From Haematobia irritans (Eukaryota; Arthropoda; Insecta; Diptera; Muscidae): a stretch of DNA of 64,000 bases. Positions 1 to 42,806 of this stretch are shown one piece after another. Each line of letters starts with the position of its first letter. Position 1 is the first letter of the stretch. Position numbers and translations under genes: made by a program. Location: positions 106,804,615 through 106,868,614 of the forward strand of contig NC_134399.1 of assembly GCF_050003625.1 (NCBI RefSeq), read 5' to 3'. Below the pieces are notes generated by a model that worked only from the letters and a program-made list of their open reading frames with translations, was not told where the DNA came from and searched no databases.

Positions 1-32067
<32,067 letters not shown>

Positions 32068-32400
32068 TGCGAGGGCTATAGATGACCTCGTTCACACAAT
32101 ATGTTTGGTTATTCTCACAACTTGTATATGTAAAAATTCCACAATAGAAAAATAAATTTACGGAGATTTTGCGTTGTTTCACAACACTTATTCAGAAGTA
32201 CTAAATTTCAAATCATTGCATTTGTTTTTTTGTTTTCTAAAGAACAATTAACTGTTGTAAGAAATGCCTTCTTGATGTCATTTGTATCTTTGTAATCAAA
32301 TTGCAATATTTCCTCACGTTTGGCGAAATGCTAAAATCACAAATAAAAGACGTCTAGCCACCTATAAACAATCGTGTATTAAAAACGATATTCTGCTATA
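32068..32400. promoter_or_regulatory. Presumed Ankle2 5' UTR/promoter region
   Basis: Lies directly upstream of the Ankle2 start codon. I see no clear TATA box or initiator; assignment rests on position only. Confidence 0.3.
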
Positions 32401-32634
32401 GGGTAGGTACTATGTTCGGTTTTCGAGTTGAAAACCACATTATTTTCGCGATTACTTTTCCTTAAATAATCAAAATTACAAATGAAAACAAACTTATTCC
32501 TGTAAAGTCTTGCCGAAAACTAATGGTACAAGAAACTACACATCAATTGAGTTAATTTGTCTGCTTTATATTGAACTGTTTTAATAAAGTAACCACGAAA
32601 ATTTCAACGCGAAAAGCGAACATAGTACTTACCT
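32401..32634. mobile_element. Tourist-like MITE, family E', copy 1
   Basis: Inverted ends GGGTAGGTACTATGTTCG and CGAACATAGTACTTACCT, flanked by ATA on both sides. The interior matches the copy at 34476 (ATTTTCGCGATTACTTTTCC; CTGTAAAGTCTTGCCGAAA). Confidence 0.75.
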
Positions 32635-33309
32635 ATAGGTAGTAACGATAATTGAAATAAATGGGTAATCGATATTTATTTCATAATCGATTTAGACATT
32701 TCCAAACAATTTACGATATTCTTTTATTAAAACAATTATCGGTCGTAAACAGTGAATTCGACTTGTCGACTATTAATCGGTGTGTTCCCGAACTTATCTA
32801 GAGATCAATGCTCCGTTCATAGTATATTTATATTAGGGATTTTATATCAAATTGATTTAACTCATAATGATTTTAATTGTCAATAAAAACAAGCATTGCA
32901 AAAATGCTTACATCCAGCACGCTTTTAAATCTTTTTTGAAAAAATTCCTTTAGAATACAATCTGACAAATTATATGGCGTTTTAATAAAAAGCACAACAT
33001 TATAAGTATGGATCGCCAATTCTGTTTGGAATTTGTATACATATATAAATCTAAACCAGAATTGTGGAAATAACTTCGAAAATTTTTACTTCCATTCAAT
33101 GGAAAACTAGTCGAGAAGAATTTTGCAATTTATCAAAAAAGTTTTAATTTATCAAATGTGGATTACTTCACGAATCATTGTTTTGTCCAGATTTTTATTG
33201 ATTCCTTCTATTTTTTATCAAACAAATGGATTGACCAATAACTTTTCGTAAATTTTTTGTGCTTATTCTTTTTTTATGTTGTTATCATGTATGTTCATCC
33301 AGTGTAATG

Positions 33310-33685
33310 CGCCGTCCAGCATTTTATTATTTAGTCATTTGCCGACTATTCGTATCGATTGGCCACACTGCAAGATTCTTTACAAACAGATATTCCGTCC
33401 GGAAAAACTTATAATCTGGACGAAGCATAAGGGCAAAAATTGACAGCACACAAAAAATAGGCGAAACTCTGTCGTAGTGTTCGAATAGAATAGTAGTGTT
33501 CAAAGCATTCTCGATACTGCAGCTTGCTAATGTGATCGATAACACATTTATCGATATTTTTGTTATGGCCGACCATTCGTAGCATTTTGTCAGGATAAAC
33601 TTATAATTATAATATATATATTATATTACTTATATTGAAGCCACATAGCGGCCAATTTATATAAAGTATAACGGACTACTACCCT
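33310..33685. repeat. Degenerate CGATA-rich MITE (family F) next to a reversed LINE 3' tail
   Basis: 33325-33595 contains CGTATCGATTGGCCACACTG, CCGTCCGGAAAAACTTATAA and GTGATCGATAACACATTTAT, which match the family-F MITEs at 44, 60 and 61 kb. 33600-33685 is the reverse complement of the LINE 3' end seen at 1000-1070 (GAAGCCACATAGCGGCCAAT). Confidence 0.55.
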
Positions 33686-34475
33686 GCCAGCATTTCAAAG
33701 TTCCATTTCATCTTCATCGCTACCACAGACTCGTAAATGTCACTACAACCATCCTACTGTGATGGGGGGCAGCATATCATAAAGTACAAAATGTACTTCA
33801 TACATGTATTTTGCCATCACTACTTTTACAAAAGCCATTTTATTTTTTGTGAAACGCCAAGCGCAACCAGCTTGTTATATTTTATTTAAATAAAAACGAA
33901 AATAAAGTTCTGAAAACATATATTTTACGCTTAAAATTGTGAAAGGTATATTGGTGAACAATTTTTGATTTTCCAAATGGAATAAAGTGATTGTTTTTCA
34001 AATATTTTACAGACACGCTGCTTCCATCGAATAAAAACACTGGCTGATAGACGCTGCAACATGTAACTCGCTACTTGTAACTCTACCTCATCATTAATGC
34101 AAAAAATTATGTTAAATGTGACGTGATAGTGGTATAAATGTTATATTTTTAAGAATTTGTAAATAATTAATCAAATTATTAAATATCTAAACAAACGTGT
34201 TTTACTCGACCACAATGATTCTTTTACCACTATCTTAAAATGTGCTTTTTCTGATTGTTTGGAGGGTCTCTTATTGGCGTCGTTCTAAATTGATCTATAA
34301 AGGCACCTAATAATTGCACTCATGCGAAACCTTTTTGTAGTAACTTGGCGTGGTACAACTTCTCAATAGTGACGGCGCTTTTCCGACGAGTTTTTGATAT
34401 CGTATATGATTGTTTTCAACGTACTGGGGATTCTCAGAAGCGCCCCCAAATTCAAAAAATGTTGGCAGGGTAACT
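33686..34475. other. Intergenic, no recognised feature
   Basis: AT-rich, no coding signal; short C-rich/G-rich patch near 33760-33775 only. Confidence 0.35.
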
Positions 34476-34711
34476 ATAGGTGGGTACTATGTTCGGTTTT
34501 CGAGTTGAAAATCACTTTATTTTCGCGATTACTTTTCCTGAAATAATCAAAATTATAAATTAAAACCAAAATATTCCTGTAAAGTCTTGCCGAAATCTAG
34601 GGGAACAAGAAACCGCGCATCAATTGAATTAATTTATCTGCTTCATATTGAACTGTTTTATTAAAGTAACCGCGAAAATTTCAACTCGAAAAGCGAACAT
34701 AGTACTTACCT
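34476..34711. mobile_element. Tourist-like MITE, family E', copy 2
   Basis: TIRs AGGTGGGTACTATGTTCGG / GCGAACATAGTACTTACCT with a TAT duplication (34473-34475 and 34712-34714). 236 bp, about the same length and interior as the copy at 32401. Confidence 0.8.
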
Positions 34712-34863
34712 TATGAATAAAGTCAAATTCATGTTATGAAAATGTGAGAACATATGCGTGTGTATAATAAGTATAAATATGTTTATGCTAAAAATAGCAA
34801 TATTTTTATTCTGCGAGTTTTTTTATTAAACACAAGTTTAGACCAAACATGAAATTTATCTAT

Positions 34864-35269
34864 AGGGCTGTTTTCTTTTAGCACTGGATGAAACATTTGT
34901 ATGGGCTATCCAGAACATCGTTGCACTGGCGTTCTGTCCAGAACAAATCATCAGTGCAAGTCGCGCCGATGTTGCCGGATTGTATTGTGATAAAGCGATT
35001 CACAATAGCAACTTATTGTGACTAATTTATCAAAAAACATTTAATTCAAAGTGGTACAGTGTCATAAATAATCGCAGCAGTAAATATTTATTACAAATTG
35101 GAGCATTTCATATATTAAAAATGCAAGATTTAACTTCTTTTCTGTGATTGTTTTTAAACAGCTGATGACAGTGTTGCATATTTTTGGAGATGTTCTGGAT
35201 AAGCGAGTACTCTGTTTTCTTTTAGTCCTTAACGGCTTAGGATATCCAGTGCTAAAAGAAAACAGCCCT
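34864..35269. mobile_element. MITE with 26-bp TIRs
   Basis: The TIR AGGGCTGTTTTCTTTTAGCA begins at 34864 and its inverse TGCTAAAAGAAAACAGCCCT ends at 35269, flanked by TAT on both sides (3-bp duplication). No coding capacity. A small related hairpin lies at 53465-53515. The LINE target duplication overlaps its last bases, so this MITE was there before the LINE. Confidence 0.8.
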
Positions 35270-35807
35270 TATAAAATTTAAGTAAGTAAGTAAGTAAGTA
35301 TGTTTTATTTGAGACTTTTTCATTTCGATTACATTTGTTGTTGTTGACTTATCGATAAGTTATGGTAAACTTAGAACTATATCTGTCTTGTTCTAATACA
35401 CGGTTATTTAGTAGGATAGCAACTTGCTTTGATAATAAATTATCGATTGTGCGTACATTGCACATTAGATGAATGGAGATAAGGCTTGCTCATTGGCCTT
35501 TACGATTTCTTACAGAGCGTTAGTGTCTGTGTTAATAATAAATAGTTAATTAATAAACTATAACTAAAAAACACTTAAAACGAGATAACAATTTATATGT
35601 TAGCGACGAATGCTAATACAGTAACAATTAGGGAATAAAGGTAAGTATTTCTACATTAATATCACAGTTGAATCGAGAATGTATTCAGGTACATAGTATT
35701 GAGAGGATTTGTTTACTTTTAAATTCGTCTAGTGAAGTGTATAAGTGATCATATCATTATTATTTTTTTTATGACTAGGTTAATGAAAACTAATTTATAT
35801 ATATTAT

Positions 35808-38714
35808 TTATCCTCTATGTGTTCCAGGAGTCGTCTTCTGGTAGAACTGTGGCAAGTTATGATTAGCTGGTTCATTGTCAAGAATTTCGTTGATGATGGC
35901 AACAGATGAGAGATATTTTGAGTCAGACCAATTTGAGTTTTCGTCAGTGCTATATATTGTGCTCAGCAAGTCATTTTCATGTGTGGCAAGCCGCTCAATG
36001 AATTTTCGTTGAGTGTTGAGGGCGTACTTGCAAAGTGGTTGAATTCCAGATAATTCGTAAATGTAAGTATTTGAAAATTTTTTATCACGGCTTTGGTAAT
36101 GCTCGTTGACGCATTTTCTTAATATTTTTCGTTCAAGGATCTCCAATTCATTAGCCACTGTCGGGGAGATAGTGAACCAGATTGGAAATCCATATATCAA
36201 TACTGGCCTTATAGCTACTTTATAAAGTAGAAGTTTTGTTTTTTGAGGCAAGTATTTATTTCCCAATATGTAGGAGAAAGATCCAAGTACCCGTTTCGTC
36301 TTTTTCAGCGTTGATCGTGCATGTGTGTTGAATTTCAACAAGTTGTCAAATGTGATCCCAAGATATTTTATTTCTGTCTCAAAGGGAATTTCAATACCAT
36401 TTAATGTCAGTTTGAGTGTTTTGCTCTCCGGGACTACAAACCTCGGGCATTTGCCAGAAGCGTTTCGTATGCATATCGCTTCAGATTTTGAAGCATTGAC
36501 TTTTATTCCCCACTGTATATAGAAGTCACTGATAAGTTGCAGGTGATATGTGGCTTTGCGTAGAGCATCTGCTGGAGAAGTGCTATGGGCGTAGATTAGA
36601 CAATCATCCGCATAGAGAATTGCCTGTGAGTCCGCATGAGTGTGTGGAAAATCGCTCAGGAAAATGTTGAATAATAATGGGGCCAGAACACTGCCCTGAG
36701 GAACCCCGCTATTGACTTCTCCTAGGTTGGAGGATATCCCTTGAATGTTTACGGAGAATTTTCTGTTCGTAAAGTAACTGGTAAGTATTTTTACAATGTA
36801 TGGGTCTGTTTCCAATTCAACAAGTTTATACAATATTCCGATATGGCAAACGGAATCAAATGCTTTTTGGATGTCTAGTGCTATAGCAATAGTACATTTT
36901 TTGTTGTTGAGATTTGAAATTATGTCATTGTGGAATTTCAAAAGTGCGTGTTGAGTGGAATGGCCCTTTTTGAAACCAAATTGGAAATTTGGAATAGGAT
37001 CAATTATGTAACCGTTTTCTATTTTCTCCTTTAGGACATGTTCATACAATTTTCCAATGTTAGACAGGAGGGAGATTGGACGGAAGTCTGCCGGTTCAAC
37101 ACTATCAGCTTTTTTCTTAATAGGCAAGATTTTTGCAATTTTCCAAACAGAAGGAAAATATCCATTATTGATACAATGGTTGAATATACATGTAAGTAAT
37201 TTTATTGATGAGCTGGGGAATTTTTTTATAATAAAGTTTGAGATTTCATCTATCCCACTTGACTTTTTATTATTTATATTCTGGATAATGCTTCTAATCC
37301 GCTCAATATTAGTGAAATGGAGGTTATCTGGATTTTGTGATGCACTGAATTCGTCATCAAATGAGTATATATGTGAGGTTGTGGCGCCAATATAAGCGGG
37401 TACTTTTGTATTTAAATCTGAAACTGGTTGTATGGGTATTGTTCTCTGAAAGACTGTGTTGTAGTATTGTTGAAAATGATACGCTATTTCGTTGGGATTC
37501 TTTGAAATATCATTGTTGATAATAATTTGGCTACAAAATGGAGATTTTGTTTTACCCGTTATTTGGTATATTTCCTTAAAGGCGGACGGACCAGGTTTGA
37601 TATTTTGTAATTTCTTATTAAATTTTTCCGCTTGCTCAATATTAACAGAGTCTTTTATTATTATTTTTAACAGCTGGATTTGCTTTGAGATAATGATATA
37701 TTCGCTACTCACTCTGTTCCCAGTACGATGGAAGATGTTTTTCAATTGCTTCTGCTAATTGTGTTTAATTTTGAATAGTTTCTTTGTCCTTTCTGACAAC
37801 GGGAATTTATTGTCATTGATCTCTATTTGTTGTGAGTGTGAGTTATGTACTACCTTAAATGCCTCATTGAATTCATTTATTAAATTGTCGATTTCGGTAT
37901 TTTCTAGATTATTGTTGTTTTGAGGCAACAATCTACTTGAGGCAGAGTCCATATCATGGCGAAAATTATTCCAGTTTGTATTTTTATATGATGTAATTTT
38001 ACGTGGAGTTCTGAGGAGAAAGTCAGTATGTTGCAGTTTTAAATTAAGTTTAAGTGGGAAATGATCTGAAAAGGATGATAATGTTGATATTTGAAGATTC
38101 GTCATGTTTCCACTGATCAGCTGAGAGCTGACTAAGAAATGGTCAAGATATGAGGAGCCGTTCGGATAAGAGGGCGATGAATCACATAATCTGGTAATAT
38201 CTAAAGTATTATTCTCCAGCCAATTGAAAAGTATTTTGCCATTTGAGTTTTCGATGGTATCCCCCCAAGCGGGGTTTTTTGAATTGAGGTCTCCACCGAG
38301 TACAAAAGCATCGTAATCCTGACAAAGCCGAAGTAAATTTTCCAAATCATTTTCAAGTTGCTGAGCAGGGTGATTACAAGGTATATAAACAGACCCAAAC
38401 AAGTATCTTTTTGTGGAATTATTAAAAGACGATTCAACTTTTATGAGAGAAGTTTTGATGCCAACATTGTCTAATAAGACTTTGTCATAAAAAAAAGTGT
38501 TTTTTAAAACAACAGCAACACCCAATGGTGAGTAGTCATATATAAAGTTGTAACCATCCAATTTCACTCTTTTTTTACTTTTCAGGTGACATTCCTGAAT
38601 GAACCCAATATCTATTTTATTGTGAAATAGAGTATTTTTAAGGTCGATTTGACGACTGCGATCAACCAGTGATCTTATATTGAACGTTAAGAAATTTATG
38701 GATCTATGGTCCAT
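35808..38714 (-). pseudogene. LINE ORF2 (AP endonuclease + reverse transcriptase), one in-frame TAG
   Basis: Start MDHRSINFLTFNIRSLVD. Endonuclease residues seen: FNIRS, IGFIQECHL, GGDLNSKNPAWGD and SSFSDHFPL. RT blocks: DFRPISLLSNIGKLYE, FGFKKGHSTQHALLKFH, ALDIQKAFDSV, GVPQGSVLAPLLFNIFLSDF and LYADDCLIY, followed by the 'YLGITFDNLLKFNTH' thumb motif. A TAG at 37755-37757 (KIKHN-stop-QKQLKN) lies between endonuclease and RT in one continuous frame, so the two ORFs that appear are halves of one 968-codon frame. It nicks target DNA and reverse-transcribes the element RNA; this copy is probably dead in cis. Confidence 0.92.
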
Positions 38715-38855
38715 ATTTATTCTTAATTTTGTTCAGAATACGAATAAATTCGGCTTTGGCTTCAGATTTTTGCATCTTCGGGTATTCAGACAGGAAGATA
38801 TTTACCTCCTGTTCAATTGACAGCTCTTCAGACTCCAGAAAAATTGAACTCAACT

Positions 38856-40052
38856 TCATAAATTGTTCAATGATGGAAGGTTTTGATGTTGTTGAACCGG
38901 ACGTGAATGAAAAAGACTGGCAAAACTTTGGTCTGGGATAACGTTAGACATGCCAATCGCTTTGTGGACATTGTTTCTTGCTAAGGTACGTTCTTCAGCC
39001 GCTTTGACCAGCCTTTGTTTTCTAGCCGCTGCATATTTTTTGTATGTTGGACAACCTCGCCAGTTTTCGGGGTGTCCAGGCTCTTTGCAGTTATTGCAGA
39101 AGGGTTCATTGTTGTCCTCTCGTCTTCTCTGACACTCACCTGGGTTATGAGTTTGGTCGCATTTTACACATCTGTAAGCCGAGTTACAATTTTTTGAAGT
39201 GTGACCCCATCTTTGACATCTGCGACATTGTACGTCTGTTCCTTTTCTTTTTGGCTTTTCCCATTGAATAATTTGGCTCTGTAAACTGTTTATTTTAGAA
39301 ATGTCACTCAATGTTTTCCCTGGAAATAAAGATACAAGGAAAAGGCCGGTATCAATGTTGTTTTTAATGGAATTTGGGGTTGTAAATTTGACTATGCTTG
39401 CCACAGTATCAGGAACAGTGTTGTTTATTTCAGATTTTATTTCTTCAATCTCAGTGTCAGATGTAAGTCCTCTTAGTACTAGAGAAGTTTGTTTCAAATC
39501 TTTCGGTGTGAAAGAACAAGAATGGATATTTTTCTCTCTTAGAATTGCCATCATCGATGTATGAACATTTGTGTCTGCAAAGTAAATTTTGCTTTTGTTT
39601 CTGTTGATGTTTTTAATTTTGAATGAAAACGCTGGAATTGTATTGCGGAGAGTGTCAACTAATGTTTTTATATTCACATTGTAGATGAAGATTGGAGGAC
39701 ACCATTTTGGTTTCTGTGTATTTTTGTTGTTGGTGTTATTTTTAATTGACGCTTGCGAGCTGGTGCTTGGTGCTGGACATTCAATATTGACATCTGCCAA
39801 TACTCCTAAGATACCAAACCTGTTCTCGTCAGTAGGTTTATAATTTTTTAATTTCTCCGACAGGTCGGGAATTACAATATCAGATGGTGCTGTTTTTTCA
39901 AGCCGCTGCCTTTTGCGGTCATTAGATTGGGTTATGATTTGCTGCTCATTGTTATTGTTGCCGGCTGTGGCAACTTGTTGAATTTGGTTTGATGAGGGTA
40001 TTTCTACCTCTACTACATCACACTCCATGTCGCGAGGTATACGGCCAGGCAT
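38856..40052 (-). pseudogene. LINE ORF1 (gag-like, zinc knuckles), frameshifted near C-terminus
   Basis: Start MPGRIPRDMECDVVEVEIP (40052) lies inside the element; the frame is also open upstream but that part is flanking DNA outside the target duplication. The central part resembles the PRE_C2HC region (LVLRGLTSDTEIEEIKSEIN); then come CCHC knuckles CRRCQRWGHTSKNC, CVKCDQTHNPGEC and CNNCKEPGHPENWRGC. A one-base loss in the A5 run at 38910-38914 (plus strand) ends it at 38856. In the alternative frame it stays open to KIKNKYGP-stop, overlapping the ATG of ORF2 at 38714, the usual Jockey layout. ORF1 proteins bind element RNA. Confidence 0.85.
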
Positions 40053-40321
40053 ATTCTTTGCAGAATTTGCAGTAGAATTGCCTGGGTCAACAATATTACC
40101 AAATATTTTTAAATTAAATAAAAAATTGTTTTCTGATATTAAGATATACGTCTGCTTGTTCTCAGGGTTGCCAACTTTTTCCTTATAAAATTTAAATTTT
40201 GCTTCCATGGTAAAATTTAGGTACCTTTTTGGGAAAATTGTTTCTTGGCAACACTGCATGTTTTTATAAACAAAAACCATTCAACACATTGGATATTTTG
40301 TAATTTTTTCTTTCTGCAGCA

Positions 40322-40868
40322 ATGGAAAACGCCGACATACAAGACTTATTGTCATGTCCATATGATAAGCATCACCAAATTCTTAGGTCAAGAATGCAAG
40401 TCCACCTTACTCGTTGCAGGAAAAATCATCTAAATGAGAAAAAAGTAACGTGTCCGTTTAATGTAACACACGTCTTAAACGAACCAGAGCTTGAGGTAAG
40501 CACGTAAGGGTGAATGATGTGGAATAATTTCGATTTTCTAACAAATAATCACTTGATTTTGATTTAATGATGATTTAATTGATTTTTTTTATTTTATTTA
40601 GTTCCATGTTACTGTATGCACCGAGCGCAAAACATTTGAACATTTCCGCAATGAAGTAAAGGCACCAACTCGGCCAATAATTCCTCCCTCTGTGCCACTT
40701 TGTGATAGTGAAGAAAATTGGGACAATGACGAAGACGTTCCATCTTATAATCCACAGGCATACGCTGCCAAAGCAGATGTTATACGCACTATACAAGGAG
40801 TACCTCCGTCGCAAAGGAAAGCATTTCGCAAGCAGGAACGTCTACGATTATTAGGTATAGATAACTAG
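40322..40868 (+). CDS. GTSF1/asterix-like CHHC zinc-finger protein (2 coding exons, 146 aa)
   Basis: Exons 40322-40495 and 40602-40868 (donor GAG|GTAAGC, acceptor TTTATTTAG). Two U11-48K-type CHHC fingers: CPYDKHHQILRSRMQVHLTRC in exon 1 (residues 12-32; key Cys, His, His, Cys) and CPFN..H split by the intron, completed by FHVTVC. The acidic tail contains ENWDNDEDVPSYNPQAY, then PPSQRKAFRKQERLRL near the end. GTSF1 family members (asterix in Drosophila) bind Piwi-clade proteins and tRNA-like RNA and assist transposon silencing; tryptophans in the acidic tail contact Piwi. A TTTCTGCAG acceptor sits right before the ATG, so a 5' non-coding exon probably lies upstream. A LINE was inserted about 125 bp upstream in opposite orientation. 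Which paralogue this is cannot be decided. Confidence 0.88.
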
Positions 40869-42212
40869 ATTTACAAGGTGATTTTTTTCAATGTATCTGT
40901 TTTCATTTTTATGTTGTGATTATTCTTGTATGTTACCAAATCATTGTACTTTAAAAGTGGCAACTGTCCTAATTGTTTAAATTTTATACTGCTTTCCTAA
41001 ATTTTACTGATTGGATATATTTTTAATGCAACCTATGTCTTAATTTCAACATTTTATTTACATGTTCTGTTTTCGCGGTCAGTGTTAAAGCAGATAATTC
41101 AATTTAATAGATCTGTGCGGACATATAGTGATTTTTAACTCGAAAATAGTACAACCCTTAATTATATTGAAAACCATTGGAAAGTTTGGTCTTTAAATGG
41201 TAATGATATGTTTTGACAAATATAAGCATTATATAGGTTATATTAAGATTGCGTTTACTAAAAATCAAATATTTTTTTAAATGTTTACCAATAAATGATG
41301 AACTATTTTTTGAATAAAACATCATAGACCAACCATAACCAAAAGCCTTTCACAATAACAGCGTTTTTACATGAAAAAGGTAAAAGGTATACTATATATG
41401 GCTCCCTCCCTCCCTACAAGTTGCTAATCCTCCGTCATTGTACATAATTAAAAATGTTAACTTCGGTGTAATCCCGGCTAACGCACTTTCCATGTGCAAC
41501 TGAAAAAAATTCTGCCATCGTAGTAAACGTATGCTCTAATAATCGTTTTCATTGCCAAAATTTCTCGTACCCTCAGTGCGCTACCATATTAAACCAATGG
41601 CTAGAATAATATCAACCTCCCCCAAATGATTTCTAAGGGTCACAAAGCTAACAAATTTAACAAAAGCCTGAAGTATCCTTCAATAGCATATTTGGAGGTG
41701 TGTTAGCTTTTACGACAAAGGTGCCTTGTTTGAGATTCCTACTATCAAACTTGTGAATTTTCTAAAATGGAATCGAGCAACACACGTTGATAAAAGAGAA
41801 TTTCACCATAAACAATATCCGATGGTTAGTAGCGCCAAATTGGATACCTAGCGTATTAAAGCAATGCTTACTTATCATTAACAAGTCGAGAAAAGCGGTG
41901 AAACCAATCACCACAAATACGCTGTGATCGCATCTCAGAGTTCCTTGATAGGTATTAAAGCGCATAACAAAAATGGATGAAATCACAAAACCCTGTTATA
42001 ACCACACGTGCAAACATTGACTTAAGGAATATTATATTAAATTCTCCAAGCTATTACAAAAACAAACCAACATGTTTTTAAACGAGATTATTTCCTGTTT
42101 TGGAAAAACAACAAGATCAAATTAAAAAATATGATGGACTGTCCTAAATTATTAAAAATTGTTTCCATACAGAATTGTACTAGTTTCACTGCAATGAAAA
42201 AATAATCTTTAA
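40869..42212. other. Intergenic, no recognised feature
   Basis: AT-rich spacer between the GTSF1-like gene and the nested MITEs. No coding signal or repeat family recognised. Confidence 0.35.
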
Positions 42213-42676
42213 AGGTGGGTATTAAGTTCGAGTTTAGCCGCTAAAATCGTCATTTTTTTACGATTAATTTTCTTTAATAATCCATTTTAATGAATACAAA
42301 CTTTGTGAAAATTTGCTTTGGGATATTCCCCATCAAGTTATAATGAAATCTGCAACAATGTATAATTTCATGACTTTTTTTTGCTGATTTCGTTTTCACT
42401 ATAGTGAAAGTTAGCGACTAAAGGTGAGTATTAAGTTCGAGTTTAGCGGCTAATTTTCACTAAAGTGAAAACTAAAGCAGTAAAAAAGCCATAAAATTAT
42501 ACATATTTGTTGCAGATTTCATTATAACTTGATGGGGAATATCCCAAACCAAATTTTCACAAAGTTTGTATTCCTTAAAATGGATTATTAAAGAGAAGTA
42601 ATCGTGAAAAAATGACTATTTTAGCGGCTAAACTCGAACTTAGTACTCACCTTAAACGCGAACTTAATACTCACCT
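42213..42676. mobile_element. Tourist-like MITE, family E, outer copy (interrupted)
   Basis: Ends AGGTGGGTATTAAGTTCGAG and CGCGAACTTAATACTCACCT, flanked by TAA (42210-42212, 42677-42679). A second copy of the same family sits in its right terminal repeat, at ...GTTAGCGAC|TAA|ACGCGAAC. Without the inner copy it is 230 bp. Confidence 0.8.
42422..42652. mobile_element. Tourist-like MITE, family E, inner copy
   Basis: 231 bp, TIRs AGGTGAGTATTAAGTTCGAG / CTCGAACTTAGTACTCACCT, flanked by TAA (42419-42421, 42653-42655). It lies in the opposite internal orientation to the outer copy, so the pair forms a long hairpin. Confidence 0.85.
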
Positions 42677-42806
42677 TAAAATCAGAAAAAATTATTTGGA
42701 GTGTGATGAAATTCGTCTTTTGAGCAATTATACTGCCCTACATTTAATTGCATGAACTTTTCATCTGTGATTAACAATTTTTATATAATATACGTAATTT
42801 TTTTTC

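Larger units (their letters stand above)
35282..40180 (-). mobile_element. Near-complete Jockey-type LINE, 4.9 kb
   Basis: Perfect 15-bp target duplication CCTTATAAAATTTAA at 35267-35281 and 40181-40195. The minus-strand order is 5' end (AAAAAGTTGGCAACCCTGAG), ORF1 (gag-like), ORF2 (endonuclease-RT), a 0.5-kb 3' UTR and a (CTTA)n tail at 35282-35302. ORF1 has one frameshift and ORF2 one in-frame TAG, otherwise full length, so the insertion is fairly young. Confidence 0.9.

Noticed and set aside
37755..37757. Programmed stop-codon readthrough in the LINE
   Set aside because: Only TAG-CAG is present, not the full readthrough motif; kept only as a low-interest finding.
40053..40280. ORF1 of the LINE starting at MVFVYKNMQ
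   Set aside because: Most of this extension lies in flanking DNA outside the target duplication at 40181-40195; MPGRIPRD at 40052 is the first start inside the element.
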